From the NCBI RefSeq assembly GCF_030463535.1, contig NC_132894.1, positions 13,475,433 through 13,539,432 on the forward strand: a stretch of DNA of 64,000 bases, read 5' to 3'. The notes below the pieces were generated by a model that did not search any database, was not told the DNA's origin, and was given only the letters and a program-made list of their open reading frames with translations. This document shows positions 37,001 to 58,063 of the stretch, piece after piece. Positions within the stretch are counted from its first letter, which is position 1; every line of letters begins with the position of its first letter. The DNA is from Salminus brasiliensis (Eukaryota > Chordata > Actinopteri > Characiformes > Bryconidae). Made by a program: the position numbers and the translations under genes.

Positions 37001-39079
37001 TAGATAGGACTCAAATAGGGTGAGGGAGTGAGATAGAGGGAATGTTTTCATGTTGATGTTGACTTTACTGTAATGTCTTACTTGCCATTTCCTTTTTTTT
37101 GCCATTTTCTTTTTTAGTTTTGTTAAATATTGTCATTCACTTATAAAATCACTGCAAAATGGGAGGTAACTGATTTGTTAAGCATCACTGTTTGAAAGTG
37201 GTTTCTACTGATGATGGTGTTAATGGGTTTATTCATTAAAGATGTATATGTATCGTTACAACTGTGATATATTTTCAGCAAATTAAATGTGAAATTAAAT
37301 CAAGCAAAAATACTGGTTTATTTTCTTCAAATTAAATATTTGTTACATATATGCTAAGGGGGGGGGGAAACATGTGTACAGATTTTCTCTTTCCATTTTG
37401 TAAAAAGAAAATCCATATTAAATATGTAACAAATAGAAAATATACATACCAGAAAGATCTTTTGAGACTTTGTGTTTTGCTTTGTTTGTTTGTTTTATGA
37501 ACTTTAACCTCAGCTGCAGCACAACTTGCTAACTTGTTGTTATTGTTCATACACTAAGGCGATTTTATCAGTTTAATTATTTTAATACTTGACTTTTCTG
37601 TGTCCTGGACACAGAACTGTGAATAGTTATGTGAGTAGAAGAATAACGGATGCAACATTTTAAGCAAGAACAGTGAATTCAGAGTGAACAGATTTTAAGG
37701 AGCACCATGCAAAAGTTTTGGGCACCCCACTAAAGTTGAGCTCTCAGACAACTTCTACCAAGATCTCAGACCTTAATTAGCTGGTTAGGCCTATGGCTTG
37801 TTGAGTCATTGTTAGAAAAGCCCATAAAATGCAAATCTCTGAAGCATGTATTAAGAAAAAGCTCATGGAGCATGGAGGTCAAGTCCAGGAAGACCAGGAA
37901 TATTTTCCAATAGATCTGCTGGTGCTTCCTGCTGCTCTTGGAAGATTTAGCAGGTGCTGGAAAGGTGGTGCACTGTGCATTCCTGTGCAGCAACGCCTGC
38001 ATAAATGTGACGTTCATGGAAGAGTCCTCAGAAGAAAACCCTTCCTGTTTTTAAAGGAACAGCTAAACAAGCTTGGAGCCACAGTGAGCAAACGTATGAA
38101 GAAAAAAGTACAGAATTTTATGAAAAGACTTTTTAATATGTAAATTAACAATGCAGGGTGCTCAGAGTTTAGTTTCAGGCACTTGTTTTTGAAACTGTAA
38201 ATTATAAAAGTAGTTTAGATTAAATATTAAAGAAATGCAATCTTCAGTGCTACAATATTTAGAAATCAGGTCATCTACTCGCTTAGCTATTCAGGGTAAC
38301 AGAAATAGGGACTAGGAGTGCCTAGGATTTTTTGGTGTATCATGGTCACTAGAAGACTCACATTTCACGTACCTACACACACATACAAACACAAATTGTG
38401 GAAATGTACAACACTGCCAGGATTCATCTTGAGCATCCTTTAGGGATCCTTTAGCCTTTTCTTGAAGGTTCCTCAAAGCACCTTGAGAGGTTCCTACACA
38501 GTTTCAAACTGAAGAACCCCTAAAAGGTAGAAAGTTCAGTTTCATGCCTTTCTGTGTCTTTGTGTAGTATCTTTGCTAGCAGTTTGTAGATCACCATTCA
38601 CTATTCAAGCTCTACTGAGGTTCCTATATGTGTAGCACTGACCCAGCTTGCCTGTTCATACTCTTTTAATACAGTAATACTTCCTAACATTTGCATCAAT
38701 GACTGATTTATTAAAAATGAAGCATGCTGGTACACATTTCTTTATTTGGAGGAATAAGGTTTAGTACCAACTGTGGTTATATATTACATACATCCTGTAG
38801 CAGAGCTACAGTCAGTCAGTGAGCAGTCAGCAGGCATTCAAAACAGAGGGAAATGAGAAATGTCCCACGTGTGTCCCGCCAGGCCACATCAGACCAATAA
38901 CAACCCTTGTCTGCTCGGCCTGTGATTTCCAATATTGTGATTATCTATCGAAATTAGCCCACACTTTAAAGGCCACACTGATGGTCTAGTTTACGCAGTA
39001 TAATTGTATCTATATGTGCTGATGTTCGCTTATATCAGGCCATTAAAAAGATTCACTCCAGAACCTGCATTAACGCTGT
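37000..39079. other. Intergenic, slc4a10 to unrecognised gene
   Basis: Contains the Tc1 remnant at 37,700 and a fragment with GGTTCCTCAAAGCACC type words near 38,470. Otherwise AT-rich with nothing recognised. Confidence 0.55.
37700..38165 (+). pseudogene. Tc1-like element remnant
   Basis: ACCATGCAAAAGTTTTGGGCA at the start and the translated piece HKCDVHGRVLRRKPFL resemble a Tc1 transposase N-terminal region (GRVPRRKPLL in relatives). Frame broken. Intergenic between slc4a10 and the unrecognised gene. Confidence 0.6.
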
Positions 39080-39562
39080 TTACAGCTCTGTATAGCGTCC
39101 ACAGCCGTGTGGCAGCAACGCGCGACTCTGCTTCTCCAGCTGGCGGCGCTGTGCACCACGACCGGTTGCAAATTTTGTGCCACGAAGAAGTCCCACACCA
39201 GAGATCATTTTTTTAAAAGAGGTAGACATCGCTACAGAGTCACACTGAGTTATCCTACATATAATGACTACATCGGGTATTATATTAAACTGCGGGTATT
39301 CTTTCTACAATCTGCAACATTTCTAATTTAACAGCAGCAGATATTTTACTTCCTACTGCTGTCCGCTCCTCTCCCGCGCTAAAGCCATTTTAGCCACTAA
39401 CCAAACCACTGCTGATATCAGCGTCTCGGAGACTCGACCATCTTCGCTCAAACTAAGGGGGTTTCGCGGGAGGGAGACGCTGTCTGCTCGGACTTCTCCT
39501 GAAGTTAACAAAGCGGCGCTGGGGCATATTCAAGGGTTTAAAGCAGCCAGGTTGAGAAAGCA
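39080..39562 (+). promoter_or_regulatory. CpG-richer promoter region of the unrecognised gene
   Basis: GC content and CpG density rise between about 39,100 and 39,560, unlike the AT-rich flanks (for example CAACGCGCGACTC, GGCGGCGCTG and GTTTCGCGGGAGG). No TATA box is evident. The region directly precedes a short leader exon with a strong donor, as expected for a housekeeping-type promoter. Confidence 0.5.
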
Positions 39563-39618
39563 ATGTTAGCGATGGATTTGGAGGGTAGTTGGAAGGAGCA
39601 CCACCGTCTCGAGACAAA
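39563..39618 (+). other. 5' leader exon with an upstream ORF, unrecognised gene
   Basis: An ATG at 39563 opens a short frame (MLAMDLEGSWKEHHRLETK). A strong donor, AAA then GTAAGA, ends the exon at 39618. Joined to the acceptor at 41372 the frame continues only three codons (W K S) and stops, so it is an upstream ORF of 22 codons, not the main start. The true 5' end of the exon is not defined. Confidence 0.5.
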
Positions 39619-40239
39619 GTAAGAGCTTTGTTTTGTGAGTAAATGTGTGTGGTTAGCTCTCGGCTAGCAGAGTAACAGGTCGGCTGTGCTGTGGAGTAAC
39701 TAGCTAGCATAGCTCGCTTACTGTTAGCTAGCTTCATTCATTTTACTGAGCTGACCTTAGCGAGCTTGATTTGTTTCCCCCACTGGTTTCAGTTTGATCA
39801 GGTTGACAGTTACTGCTTAATTTTGCTACTTTCGAGCTTTAGCTACCATTTTATTTTAGACCAAAGTTAGTGTGAGAGTATTGGGCTTCGTGTGAGACGC
39901 ATTTTAAATAGGATCTCAGTACTTTAAAAAAAAAAACATTTTAACAGGTAGTTTTTCCACTTTTACTCAAGTTTTTACCTTCATTTGAATTATAACTATT
40001 TATTAAAACTATGTGGGTGAATGCCAGTTAACTAGCCCCCCCCCCCGTTTACAGGCTTCACTCCCCACAGCTGTGACAAGCAGTCTTAGTCTAAAACCAC
40101 ACCAACGATCTAAAAAAATCAAGATCTGTGTGATCCTATTCTTAGTAGGAATGCTACTTTAATATCAGCTATGATTTTTAATTCATTTAATGCCATGACT
40201 CTTATTATATTGCAAGGACGTCATATTGCTGCTGCCTGT

Positions 40240-40395
40240 GTTTGTCAATATTTCCAAATGAATGGACCAATAGAAATGCTCTAAATTGACTTACTATAAC
40301 GTCTTTCTACATTGACTTCCATTGAAAGTGAAAAAAGGTTTTCCTCCTCCTGCAAAGTTGTTTTGGAGATGCATGGTTTTCATTGGTCTGCATTG
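40240..40395 (-). repeat. Dispersed repeat, copy 2 of 3
   Basis: ACCAATAGAAATGCTCTAAA and TTGACTTCCATTGAAAGTG on the plus strand are the reverse complement of words at 46,395-46,590. Confidence 0.55.
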
Positions 40396-40582
40396 AGATA
40401 CACTTTGTAATGTTTACTAGTCAAGTGAAATCTCATCCTCTAATATCTAAATTGGCTCTATTTCAGGTGTTGATTGGAAGAGTTTGTTTCAAGGCTAGAA
40501 TCTGTACTGCTACACTGTATACCACGTTTTTTGTTCCGATACGATACCAGATTTTAAGCATTTGCAGATACCAAATACCTAC

Positions 40583-40790
40583 TATGGCTGGGCAATATGA
40601 TGATATTTTATCGTATCGTAATAAATTTTGTAATTGTGGTACACTATGTTTTTGTAAGCATATTGAAGAGATTGCCAGGGTTTAAAAACACTGATCTACT
40701 GCACATTTCTTTACAAACAGTGTAGTTGCTGTGATTTAATTGAATGAAGTGCAGCATCTCTATGTAAAACTCAACCTTTGGTTTCAGAAC
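40583..40790 (+). mobile_element. Truncated MITE, same family as 50,004-50,335
   Basis: GGCTGGGCAATATGATGATA followed by TTTTATCGTATCG, then ATTGAATGAAGTGCAGCATC, aligned along the first 180 bp of the 50,004 copy. The 3' half and right inverted repeat are missing. Confidence 0.7.
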
Positions 40791-41410
40791 CAAAAAAAAC
40801 ACCACATGGAAACAAAAAAATCTTTCAGACATTCCATTAAATGTCTGTTTAATGGTAATAACTATTTAGGACTGGCTTTTACTGGTTGTTTACATGTTTG
40901 GTTTCATGTATGCAAAAAAAAAAAAAGGTAAAAAAAAAAAAAAGTATCAGTGTCTGTAATGGTATCAGTGCAACACTAATATTGACCTTTTCAAAGAAAT
41001 AGACATGAAGTCCAAATTACTTAGGGGGGGGGGGGACAAACATGAACATGTTACAAGAGACTAAAAAGAGGAGAAATTAGTTACATTAGCATTAAGAATT
41101 AGGAAGATATAATGAGCAGTTACAACGCAGAATCTATCATATTTATACACAATGTATGTCTACTTACAGGGTTAAGTACCTTGTAAAACACATTGAAAGG
41201 CAGGGATCAAAGCGTACTGTAAAGGTAAAATCTAAGTAATAAATGTGAAATTAAATGATTATTTTTATTGTGTGAATTTTAAATAAAACATGGAGAACAG
41301 TTTTGGAATGGCATCATTAAATACTGTTGAAGTGCTGCCTTATTGACTTCTTTGATTTCTGCAACCCGCAGGTGGAAGTCTTAGTTCTCAGTAAATCGGA
41401 GTCCACCAAC

Positions 41411-43602
41411 ATGTCCTACTTCATGAGGAGGCGGCAGGCTTCGGTCGCGTCTCGTCACAGGCGACTGCTGGAAACGCAGAAAGCTTCCCCTGAAAAAGAT
41501 GGGACAGCTAGGACTAACAGACGAACCAGGCAAGGGAGAGTGGGTCCATTGCGGAGTACCTTCAGCTGGGATCCTGACTCTTTTTGCTCAGACACTGAGA
41601 GTTCTGTAGTGAGCAGTGATGTTGAGAAGCCATTGACCCCACTGTCATCTGTTGTTGTTGATCTCACTGGCAAGTGTGACCATGAAACTGAAGGTCTTGC
41701 AGATGTGAACCCAGCTCAGAGACACAAAGATGTTGTGTTGCTCTCCTCTGGTGAGGAGGACAGGATCAAGAGACCAGAGTTGCAGAAGTTGAGGCAGAGC
41801 TCACTTGCTCTTCTATCAGTTGGGAAAATATCCTTGCCTCTGCGGTCAAAAGCTGAGGACATTTTGGAAACACTCAGGCCGAAAAAAGGTGCTTCAGGTC
41901 AAAAGCTGATTCCTGACGATACTTTTACTTCTCTCATTGAGAGCCGTGGGTGTTTTGACAGTCAGCTGGATGACACACATTCTGAGGACTCTGTGGTGTC
42001 AGGTCCCAGCTCCCCTCACAGTGCACCTATTTCACTAAGGTGCAGGGAATGCAAGAGACTGTTTACCAAAATGAGAAGACAAGGACCTCCGAAAACAAAA
42101 AAGAGAGACCACAGTAAGTGTTTAAGACAGTTGGTAAATGTATTTATTTATTTTATCATCAAGGCTGGCTTTAAAGGGTTTCCAGTGCACTTTACTGTAG
42201 TGTTATCATGGCTCATTGAATATTTAACCCAGTAATGATCAGAATTATCATCAGATACCTATTTTGAAATCTGTTTTAGTTAATTGTCCATTTGCCTGTC
42301 TCTAATAGCTTTGGTCATTGGAGACTCAAAGGACCTACTTATACTATTATTGTGAGTTGTGATCAGATTGTATATGAATTTACTAAAACACGCTTCTAGT
42401 GTGACTAGGTTTACAAACTTTGTAGTGACGTCGTACATCAGTGCCATTTTACTTCTGATAACCTACTTAAATTTCATTTGCTTTCTGTGTGTTCTGCCTA
42501 GATCCCGCCTCTTTATCATGTGATGAATGGTTTCTCATTAAGACTTGGCACCCGCAGAGACGGCGACAAGTAAAAGGGTATGTTGGCATCTAATGTTGTG
42601 CAGATTTAAATATGTTTACAAAATCTGGTAGCTTTGCTGCATGAAGAACATTTTGGCTACTTGCTGTGAAGAATAAACTTTCAGATTCTTTTCATTGTCT
42701 TGTAATTTTTTTTTTCTGTAGGAGGCTATGGGTGCATTTGAAGCGAATCAGAACGCTGGCTATGCAGCATTTGGCTGCTGGGGTGACAAACACAACATGG
42801 GTACCCTGCTCTAGACCTCATGTCTTTCTACAGAGGTGAGTCCACAAATTGTGACGGCTCCAAATTCTGTTACATCTAGAACGTATGAAGAAGATTCAGT
42901 TTCTGTGCTTCTTTATCCAGGAACTTACGTTGCTGCAGGAGAATGTCTAGCATGCTTGGAGGGTCATCTGACAGCAAAGCTAAGACACACCTCCGCCGTA
43001 GACATAGGACAAAAAACTTATGGCCTCCACTTGGTGCAAAAAAAAGAAACAAAAAAAAATCTTTGGAGAAAGATGGTACATCACGGCATCTCTTAACCCT
43101 GGACCTCACAGTGTCCGACAACAGCTCCGAGGACAAGCCTGCAAATGAGGATACTCATCGCACTCTTTTACCAAAGCAGGGGGAAGTTCTCAGTGGCAAG
43201 AGTGGCTGTCTGGACAAACAGGGTGGTTGTGATGACCTGGAGGGAACACGCAGGGTACTGAAATTTGATGATCCTCTCAATGCCTTACCAGTGGAGACAC
43301 AGAGACCAATGCAGGGCCTTGTACGGAAAGGTGCAGGAAGAAAACTACATAAAGGTCAAGCAGATTTCAGAGTGAAGGATTGGGACCGTTCCAGGGCAGG
43401 AAACATGCTGTGTGAGGATCTGAACGAGTTTAGAACCCCTCCAGACCTCTCCATTGTGGAGTCCAAGATTGCTGGGAAGAGTCATCCTTCACTCTTTTCC
43501 TCTGGCCATTCATCTAATGGCGTACAGAGAGGCAGCTTCAGGTCCATGTTGGCTGCATTCGAGAAGAGTCACAACCGGATTATTAAAGAATCTCATAACT
43601 GA
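41411..43602 (+). CDS. Unrecognised gene: 524-residue basic protein with SUMO-interaction-like motifs
   Basis: Coding exons 41411-42113, 42502-42577, 42722-42835 and 42921-43602 join in frame with GT-AG introns. The first coding exon begins at 41372 with 39 nt of leader; the ATG at 41411 is in good context (AACATGT) and starts MSYFMRRRQ. No signal peptide or membrane segment is visible. Residues 1-45 are Arg-rich. Two hydrophobic clusters next to acidic residues resemble SUMO-interaction motifs: SVVVDL at about 80-85 and DVVLLSSGEED at about 107-117; LLTLDLTVSDNSSED in the last exon is similar. CREC at 211-214 plus LSCDEW could form part of a metal site. The segment WFLIKTWHPQRRR and RLWVHLKRIRTLAMQHL spans the two short exons and looks like the conserved core. 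The last exon is Lys/Arg-rich, then polar. I do not recognise the family. A nuclear, SUMO-linked or chromatin role is inference. Confidence 0.75.
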
Positions 43603-43674
43603 GACTTCACTGTGGTGTTTATGGGGATGAGCAACTTTGCCTTGTTCTTGTTTTGAATATTTGCTTGTGAAATA

Positions 43675-43679
<5 letters not shown>

Positions 43680-43705
<26 letters not shown>

Positions 43706-43731
43706 CTACTACTACTACTATTATTATTATT
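43680..43731. repeat. ATT/ACT trinucleotide run
   Basis: About 50 bp of ATT repeats with an interior block of ACT repeats, in the 3' UTR of the unrecognised gene. Confidence 0.95.
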
Positions 43732-44123
43732 TAAATTATATAAAAACACTGTTGACCAGTGTGTGTTTGGTTTGGGAGAGTATTCCAGGAGTAGGTGTGT
43801 GTTGTGATTCTTCTGAATATCTGTTTGGGTGCTTTAGGTGTTGAACAACCGTTTGTCATATCCATCCTTCTCTAAGACCACCATCTAGTTTTGAAATGTT
43901 AATTAAATGCCTCTTCATTATCAGCATAGTTTTCAGCGTGGAGGCAAACTGGAAAGAGCAATACTCCGATGTTTCCAGTGTTGCTGAAACATTGCTGCCT
44001 GGTCACATTTCTCAAAACATCTGTTTTCTGAATAAATGTGTATAGTGTACTTTACGTAGTGTACAGTTTCTGCTGTGTGTTCTGTTTCTTTATTAATGCA
44101 CAGTTGGTTTGTTGCTGTTAACA

Positions 44124-44129
44124 AATAAA
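44124..44129 (+). terminator. Polyadenylation signal AATAAA, unrecognised gene
   Basis: Second of two canonical hexamers within 530 nt of the stop; the other is at 44031-44036. Confidence 0.4.
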
Positions 44130-45279
44130 CGCACTTTACAAAATGTTGACTATAAGAATTGCTTACTTACAGTTACAGGGTCCCCATGTCTTTTTATTTA
44201 TTTTTATTATTATTTTTTTTTTTTTATCTATGGAAACACATGGATAATGAGAACTGCTAAAATGACCATAAAAATAAGTGCTTTTTAGTTATACTTCAGT
44301 TGATGGATGCCTGATGGTCTAAAAAAGATTCTTTGGCTTGTAACAATAGTGGGACACTTTTTTGTGATATATAGAGAACCCTTTTTTTTAGGTTGTACAC
44401 ATAGTCCTTTTCCACCTATCCAAAGTCAAAGAACGATTTGGCAACCAAATGTTTTTGTTACAGTTCGATATAAAGCCATTGCATATATTTAAGAGTATAT
44501 TTATTTAAGTTTGTAATGCTGCAGTTTTACAGCATGTACATTGGAATAGATCCCACTGTCTGTAATGTATAGATTTGTTGCAATTGGAAACTGCTTAGAG
44601 ATGCATTTACTTCAGACATATATACCTAAACACAGTTTCTATTAATGAGAGCGGCTTGTCTGATGTATTCTTTCTCAGACAATGCTGTAAGAAAGTTTGA
44701 CCTGTGTATAATCTTATATCTGGTTGTGTCGGACTGTTCAGTTATCAGTAATGTTAGAAGGAAAGGTTCCCATACTTTTTCTGACCAAGATATTCAATGT
44801 TGGATGAATGGCTCAATAAATCCATGTAAAATCTGTATTGTGTATTTTTTTTGGGGGGGGAACTAGGTTCTAATGTAATAACTCACATATACACAAACAA
44901 AAAAATAGATCATTCCCTTAACAGCGTTTGAGCCCACGTTGACCACACGGGGGCGCAAGTGGCGCATAAATCACCAGTGTAGGTTAACTACATCCCTTCA
45001 GAGATTCACAGCCCACAGAAAGAGGGCTGAATTTACCTCCCATGAGAACCAAGCGAGTGTTGAGCTGAACCTGGAGTTCAGGCTAATATTACAAACGACT
45101 TCACTTAGAAATGCATCCACTAGGATCCCCTCGTTAGTGTAGACGTCTAACCTGTGCACAAGTGGCTTCTTTAGTCAGGGTGTAAACCTCAGTTCAGGCC
45201 TGTCCTCTGTAAGACAAGAGCCAAGGGACCTTTTTTCTCTTACGGGCAGTGCTAAAGCTGTCCAGCTTTACTAAAAAAA

Positions 45280-45790
45280 AAAAGACACGCTCGCCATCAC
45301 CTCGACCGGTTCACTGGTGGTGAAGTTAATCCGGAGGTGAATAAACTGCTCCTCTTTAAGCTCGGCGACCTGAGGCGAGTCGGCCCGTTTGGCGTCTCCT
45401 CATCAGCCATTGGTCGGACCGTTGAAGGGAAGGCGCGCGCGCTTCACCCGCCCTCAAAACTCCAAAGAGAAGAAGGGCGCGAGCGGCGCGGCGCTGCAGA
45501 ACCGGGGCTCGAGCGCGCAGGAGTCGTGTTAGGGCAGTTCCGGCCGCCTATAGCGTTACAGTTTAGTTTGCTATCAAATACGTCATTTATATTTAAGAGT
45601 GTAAAAGCAGCGCGCAGCCAGACGAGAAGTGCAGAGACAGTTTTGGAGCTTCGTTATATCCAGAGTTTCTGAACATTGCTCACTTTTTCTGGTACGTGCA
45701 GGGCCAGGACGGGTTTCATGCACGAGGCGGCAGAGGATGCGCTCCAGCTTGGCACAAGCATGCACGGAGGCAACTCTTCAGCTGAACTGT
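45280..45790 (+). promoter_or_regulatory. nxph2: CpG island and first non-coding exon region of nxph2
   Basis: A sharply GC-rich block (AAGGCGCGCGCGCTTCACC, GCGAGCGGCGCGGCGCTGC) lies at about 45,360-45,560 amid AT-rich DNA. It is followed by leader-like sequence ending in a candidate donor near 45788 (CTGAACT then GTGAGT). This fits a CpG-island promoter and a 5' non-coding exon for the gene whose start codon is at 46060. The transcription start is not resolved. Confidence 0.5.
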
Positions 45791-46059
45791 GAGTGTGCAA
45801 ACTACACGATTTTGATTTTTTGATTCTGACTGTGTGCATGAAGGGCGCTCGCGTTTTGCATTTTGAAGAGCCCCCTTTTTTTTTGCACTCACCGGAGTTT
45901 TTGCTACATGTGTTAATTAAAGGTTGCATCTCAGGTCAAAGCCGTTAACGCTTTCCCCTCTTTTTGTGCCTGGCTCGCCCTTCTTTGCAGACTGACTGGG
46001 CGCAGATTTACCAGTGGACCTGTTTTTTACTAGGCGTGTCCAAGTGAAAAGCCCAAGAG

Positions 46060-55100
<9,041 letters not shown>

Positions 55101-55379
55101 CAGTCTGCTGAGGTCCTCACAGACCACCTGTCCTTGGTAACCTTTCGCAATGACTGGAAAGCAAACTGCTGATTTGAGCCCTGTGTAAATGCTGTTGATG
55201 CAGGCAGGACAATGGACAGGGCCAATGTTAAGGCCTTGCTGAAGGCTTGAGAATATATCCTTGTACAAAAGTAGTAATGTAAAGTAATGTTCCAGCCATG
55301 GATAATGTTAGTAGTTTTGCATGTTCTAACAATTCAAAAACGTTCATTTTGTTAGTTTGTAAATCCAACTGTAAATAGT

Positions 55380-56106
55380 AGGGATGCACTGATATGGGAA
55401 TTCTGATGGAATCCGATGAAACATCTTTAACTGGTTGAAATCTGGACTACATCTACCTGAATTATAATCTCAACAGAAAAATACACGGATCCGCCAAAAC
55501 ATTAAAACCACTTACAGCTGAAGTGGATAACATTGATTTTTTCCTGGCTCTGAGTGGCTCAGCTGTTTAATGCACTACCTCAAAGGCCCGGGGGTCATGA
55601 GTTAGAATCCTGAGCCATGCTGCTTTGCCATCAGCAGTGCGGTGGAGCTGGAAACCCGGTGCTTGTCCTTACCCTTCTAGAATCAGGAGCTTTGCTAGTG
55701 CTAGGGGGAGTTATAAATGGGTTTGTTAATTGGCAGATCCAAATTGGATGACAAAATGGAAAAAAAAACAAATATATATCTTATAACCATGGCAACTGTC
55801 AAGAGATGAGATACACAAATTGGGCAGCAAGTGAAGTCACCACTTGTTCAAGGATCTGAGCAACTTTGACGAGGTCCAAATTGTAAGACTAGCTGACTAT
55901 CTTGTGATTGTTAGTACCCAAGAAAAGTGGTCCAAGGAAGGACAACCGGTGACCCGGCGACAGGGTCATGGGTACACAAGACTTATTGAAATGTACATTT
56001 TGGTGGAGAGGCCCATCTATCAGATTGTTCTGAAATCCACACTAAAACGTTTGTCCGATATTGACCCATACCAATGCAATTCCGATATGCTTGTGAATCC
56101 CTAGAA
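55380..56106. mobile_element. Composite inverted-repeat element downstream of nxph2
   Basis: The left end TAGGGATGCACTGATATGGG and the right end, reverse-complemented CTAGGGATTCACAAGCATATC, form imperfect terminal repeats. Inside are a fragment with CCGCCAAAACATTAAAACCAC and a tRNA-derived SINE at 55,548-55,740. A further partial end (CTTGTGCATCCCTAG) occurs at about 56,672. Confidence 0.6.
55548..55740 (+). mobile_element. tRNA-derived SINE
   Basis: GAGTGGCTCAGCTGTTTAATGC (A-box-like) and GGTCATGAGTTAGAATCC (B-box-like), then TGCTGCTTTGCCATCAGCAG shared with the copy at 7,596-7,845. Confidence 0.65.
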
Positions 56107-56824
56107 ATTAGTGTTAAGGTAGAGTTTGTGGGGGGTAGAGAAGGGGGTCCTTCTCCTTTAAGTACATAAGAAAAATATACAGTCTTGTTAACAGATTAGG
56201 ACATAGGCAACCTCTCAAACATCATACAGCTGAAAGAATTCTGAATGGAGAAGTAAAAAAAACTTTCTCCCAGTTGAGAAACATGTAATTGAAGGCACCT
56301 ATTAGGGCATTTGGTATACAAGGCTCATTAATGCTGTCCATGGAGGCCCAACATCCCAACTTGCAGGACTTAAATATATGTGCTGTTAATGTCTTGGTGG
56401 CAAATCCCACAGAACATCTTCAGAGGTCTTGAGGAGTCCACGAATCAATGGGTCAGAGCTGTTTTGGCAGCATGAAGGGGAGGGGCCCTTCGCAATATCA
56501 GACAGGTGGTTTAAATGCTATGGCATTTTATGTCTGTAGAGTTAGAAATGCAAAAAAATGTACATTTTTGGTGTAGTTGCTCATCTACTGGATTGTTTAG
56601 AAATCCACACTGAACGTTCTGTCCAATATTGGCACATACTGATGTGATTCCAATATCCTTGTGCATCCCTAGTAAATAGTATTAAGGTGCAGTTTGAGAC
56701 ACACCTCAAGGCATTTCATCAGTGACCTGTTCACACTGGTGTCAGTGATGTTATAAGTGTAACGTTTCAAGTGCACCCCAAATTTCACTTTAATTGTTGA
56801 AAAATCTGTTACTCAAGGATATTT

Positions 56825-56825
56825 A

Positions 56826-56857
<32 letters not shown>

Positions 56858-56861
56858 GGGG
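56825..56861. repeat. Poly-A run joined to poly-G run
   Basis: About 25 A followed by 12 G. Homopolymer lengths may be unreliable in assembly. Confidence 0.9.
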
Positions 56862-58045
56862 CATTATCCGTTCTTGCCGTCCTTCGTGAAGTTTCTTTCA
56901 TGCCTTGTTAATGTTTTTATGTTTATGGCAACAAAGCGAGCTGTGACTAAGTGATGAGTTTTAAAGTCGTAATGCATTCCCCTGTCTCCTGGTTTCACTC
57001 TGTACCACTTGTTTTGATCATTAAACAAGAGGAAAATAACTCGAGATCCCAAAACAATAAGAAGCAACACTGCTCTCATCGTTCTTATTCATCATTGACA
57101 TATTCAGCACAGCAGTTGTGCCTGATTAGGGCTGACAGTACAGTTTAAACCAAAATGGGAATACTGAAAGTAATGCAGACCGAAGACAAACACAAACAGA
57201 AACAGTCAAGACTTTTCTTCAGGCTTACAGCTTTCTGATAAAGGACGTCTTGACGTTAGTATGGGAAGTTGGCTCGAACAGTTGATCTGAAATATTATAT
57301 AGGGAGGTATGAGATTGATCATGGGGTATTATTTTCTTGTATGTTTTTTGTTTACAGTTAAATCTGACATTTCAGCTCTAAGACTGAAAAGTACATGGCA
57401 TGTGTTTTCTGCAGGAACTATAATGCCCTTAATTCCTGCATATTTAACTATTTTAATCACAGTCTCAATAAGATCTTAAATCCCATAAGAAATGCAAATG
57501 CTACAAGACAGCAACCTAACATTTCAGAAGCTTAGGAACATCTTAATTAGCAAGATACCGTCTTTAAGACTTGAATCGGGGAGCTCTTCTAGGGTTCTGC
57601 AGTAACACAACAGTTTTGTCTTTCTCCAACATGGAAAATCAGTAGATGGTTCTATGTGAACCCAATCGTCACTCTCATAACATTACAGTCATAATTAACA
57701 AGGTTAATTAATTAAGTTTAATAGGTCCCAAAATAAAACAATGGAGGACCTCATAAAAATGCCATACCTAATGGTTAGCAAATAATTCACAATAGCTTCA
57801 TTAGAAATAATAACTAAATAAACTTAGGATTCAAGGGAATTAGGGAACCTTTAAAAAATTGATCTAAACGGCAACAAAAAGGGCTCCAAGATGGTCACCA
57901 GTGTAGGTGAATGATGTATTTACAGTCAAATAGCATACAGTTGACAGATTTCTGAATAGAGAAGTGGAAAAAACTTTCTCCCATTTAAGGTCAGAGACTG
58001 GTAGCCGGTTTTAGGAAACACATAATTGAGGCTATTTCAAATAGA

Positions 58046-58063
58046 GGGGGGGGGGGGGGGGGG
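58046..58063. repeat. Poly-G run of 18
   Basis: Uninterrupted G tract in the nxph2-spopl intergenic region. Able to form G-quadruplex structures in principle; length may be a sequencing artefact. Confidence 0.9.

Larger units (their letters stand above)
39619..41371 (+). other. Intron 1 of the unrecognised gene
   Basis: Donor GTAAGA at 39619 and acceptor CCGCAG at 41366-41371. It carries two repeat fragments (40,240 and 40,583) and A/G homopolymers. No other exon seen. Confidence 0.55.
43603..44150 (+). other. 3' UTR of the unrecognised gene
   Basis: Non-coding sequence after the TGA at 43600-43602, including a trinucleotide ATT/ACT run. AATAAA hexamers lie at 44031-44036 and 44124-44129, either of which could end the transcript. 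Confidence 0.5.

Noticed and set aside
39563-39618. MLAMDLEGSW as the true N-terminus of the unrecognised gene
   Set aside because: Splicing to 41372 puts this frame into a stop after three codons.
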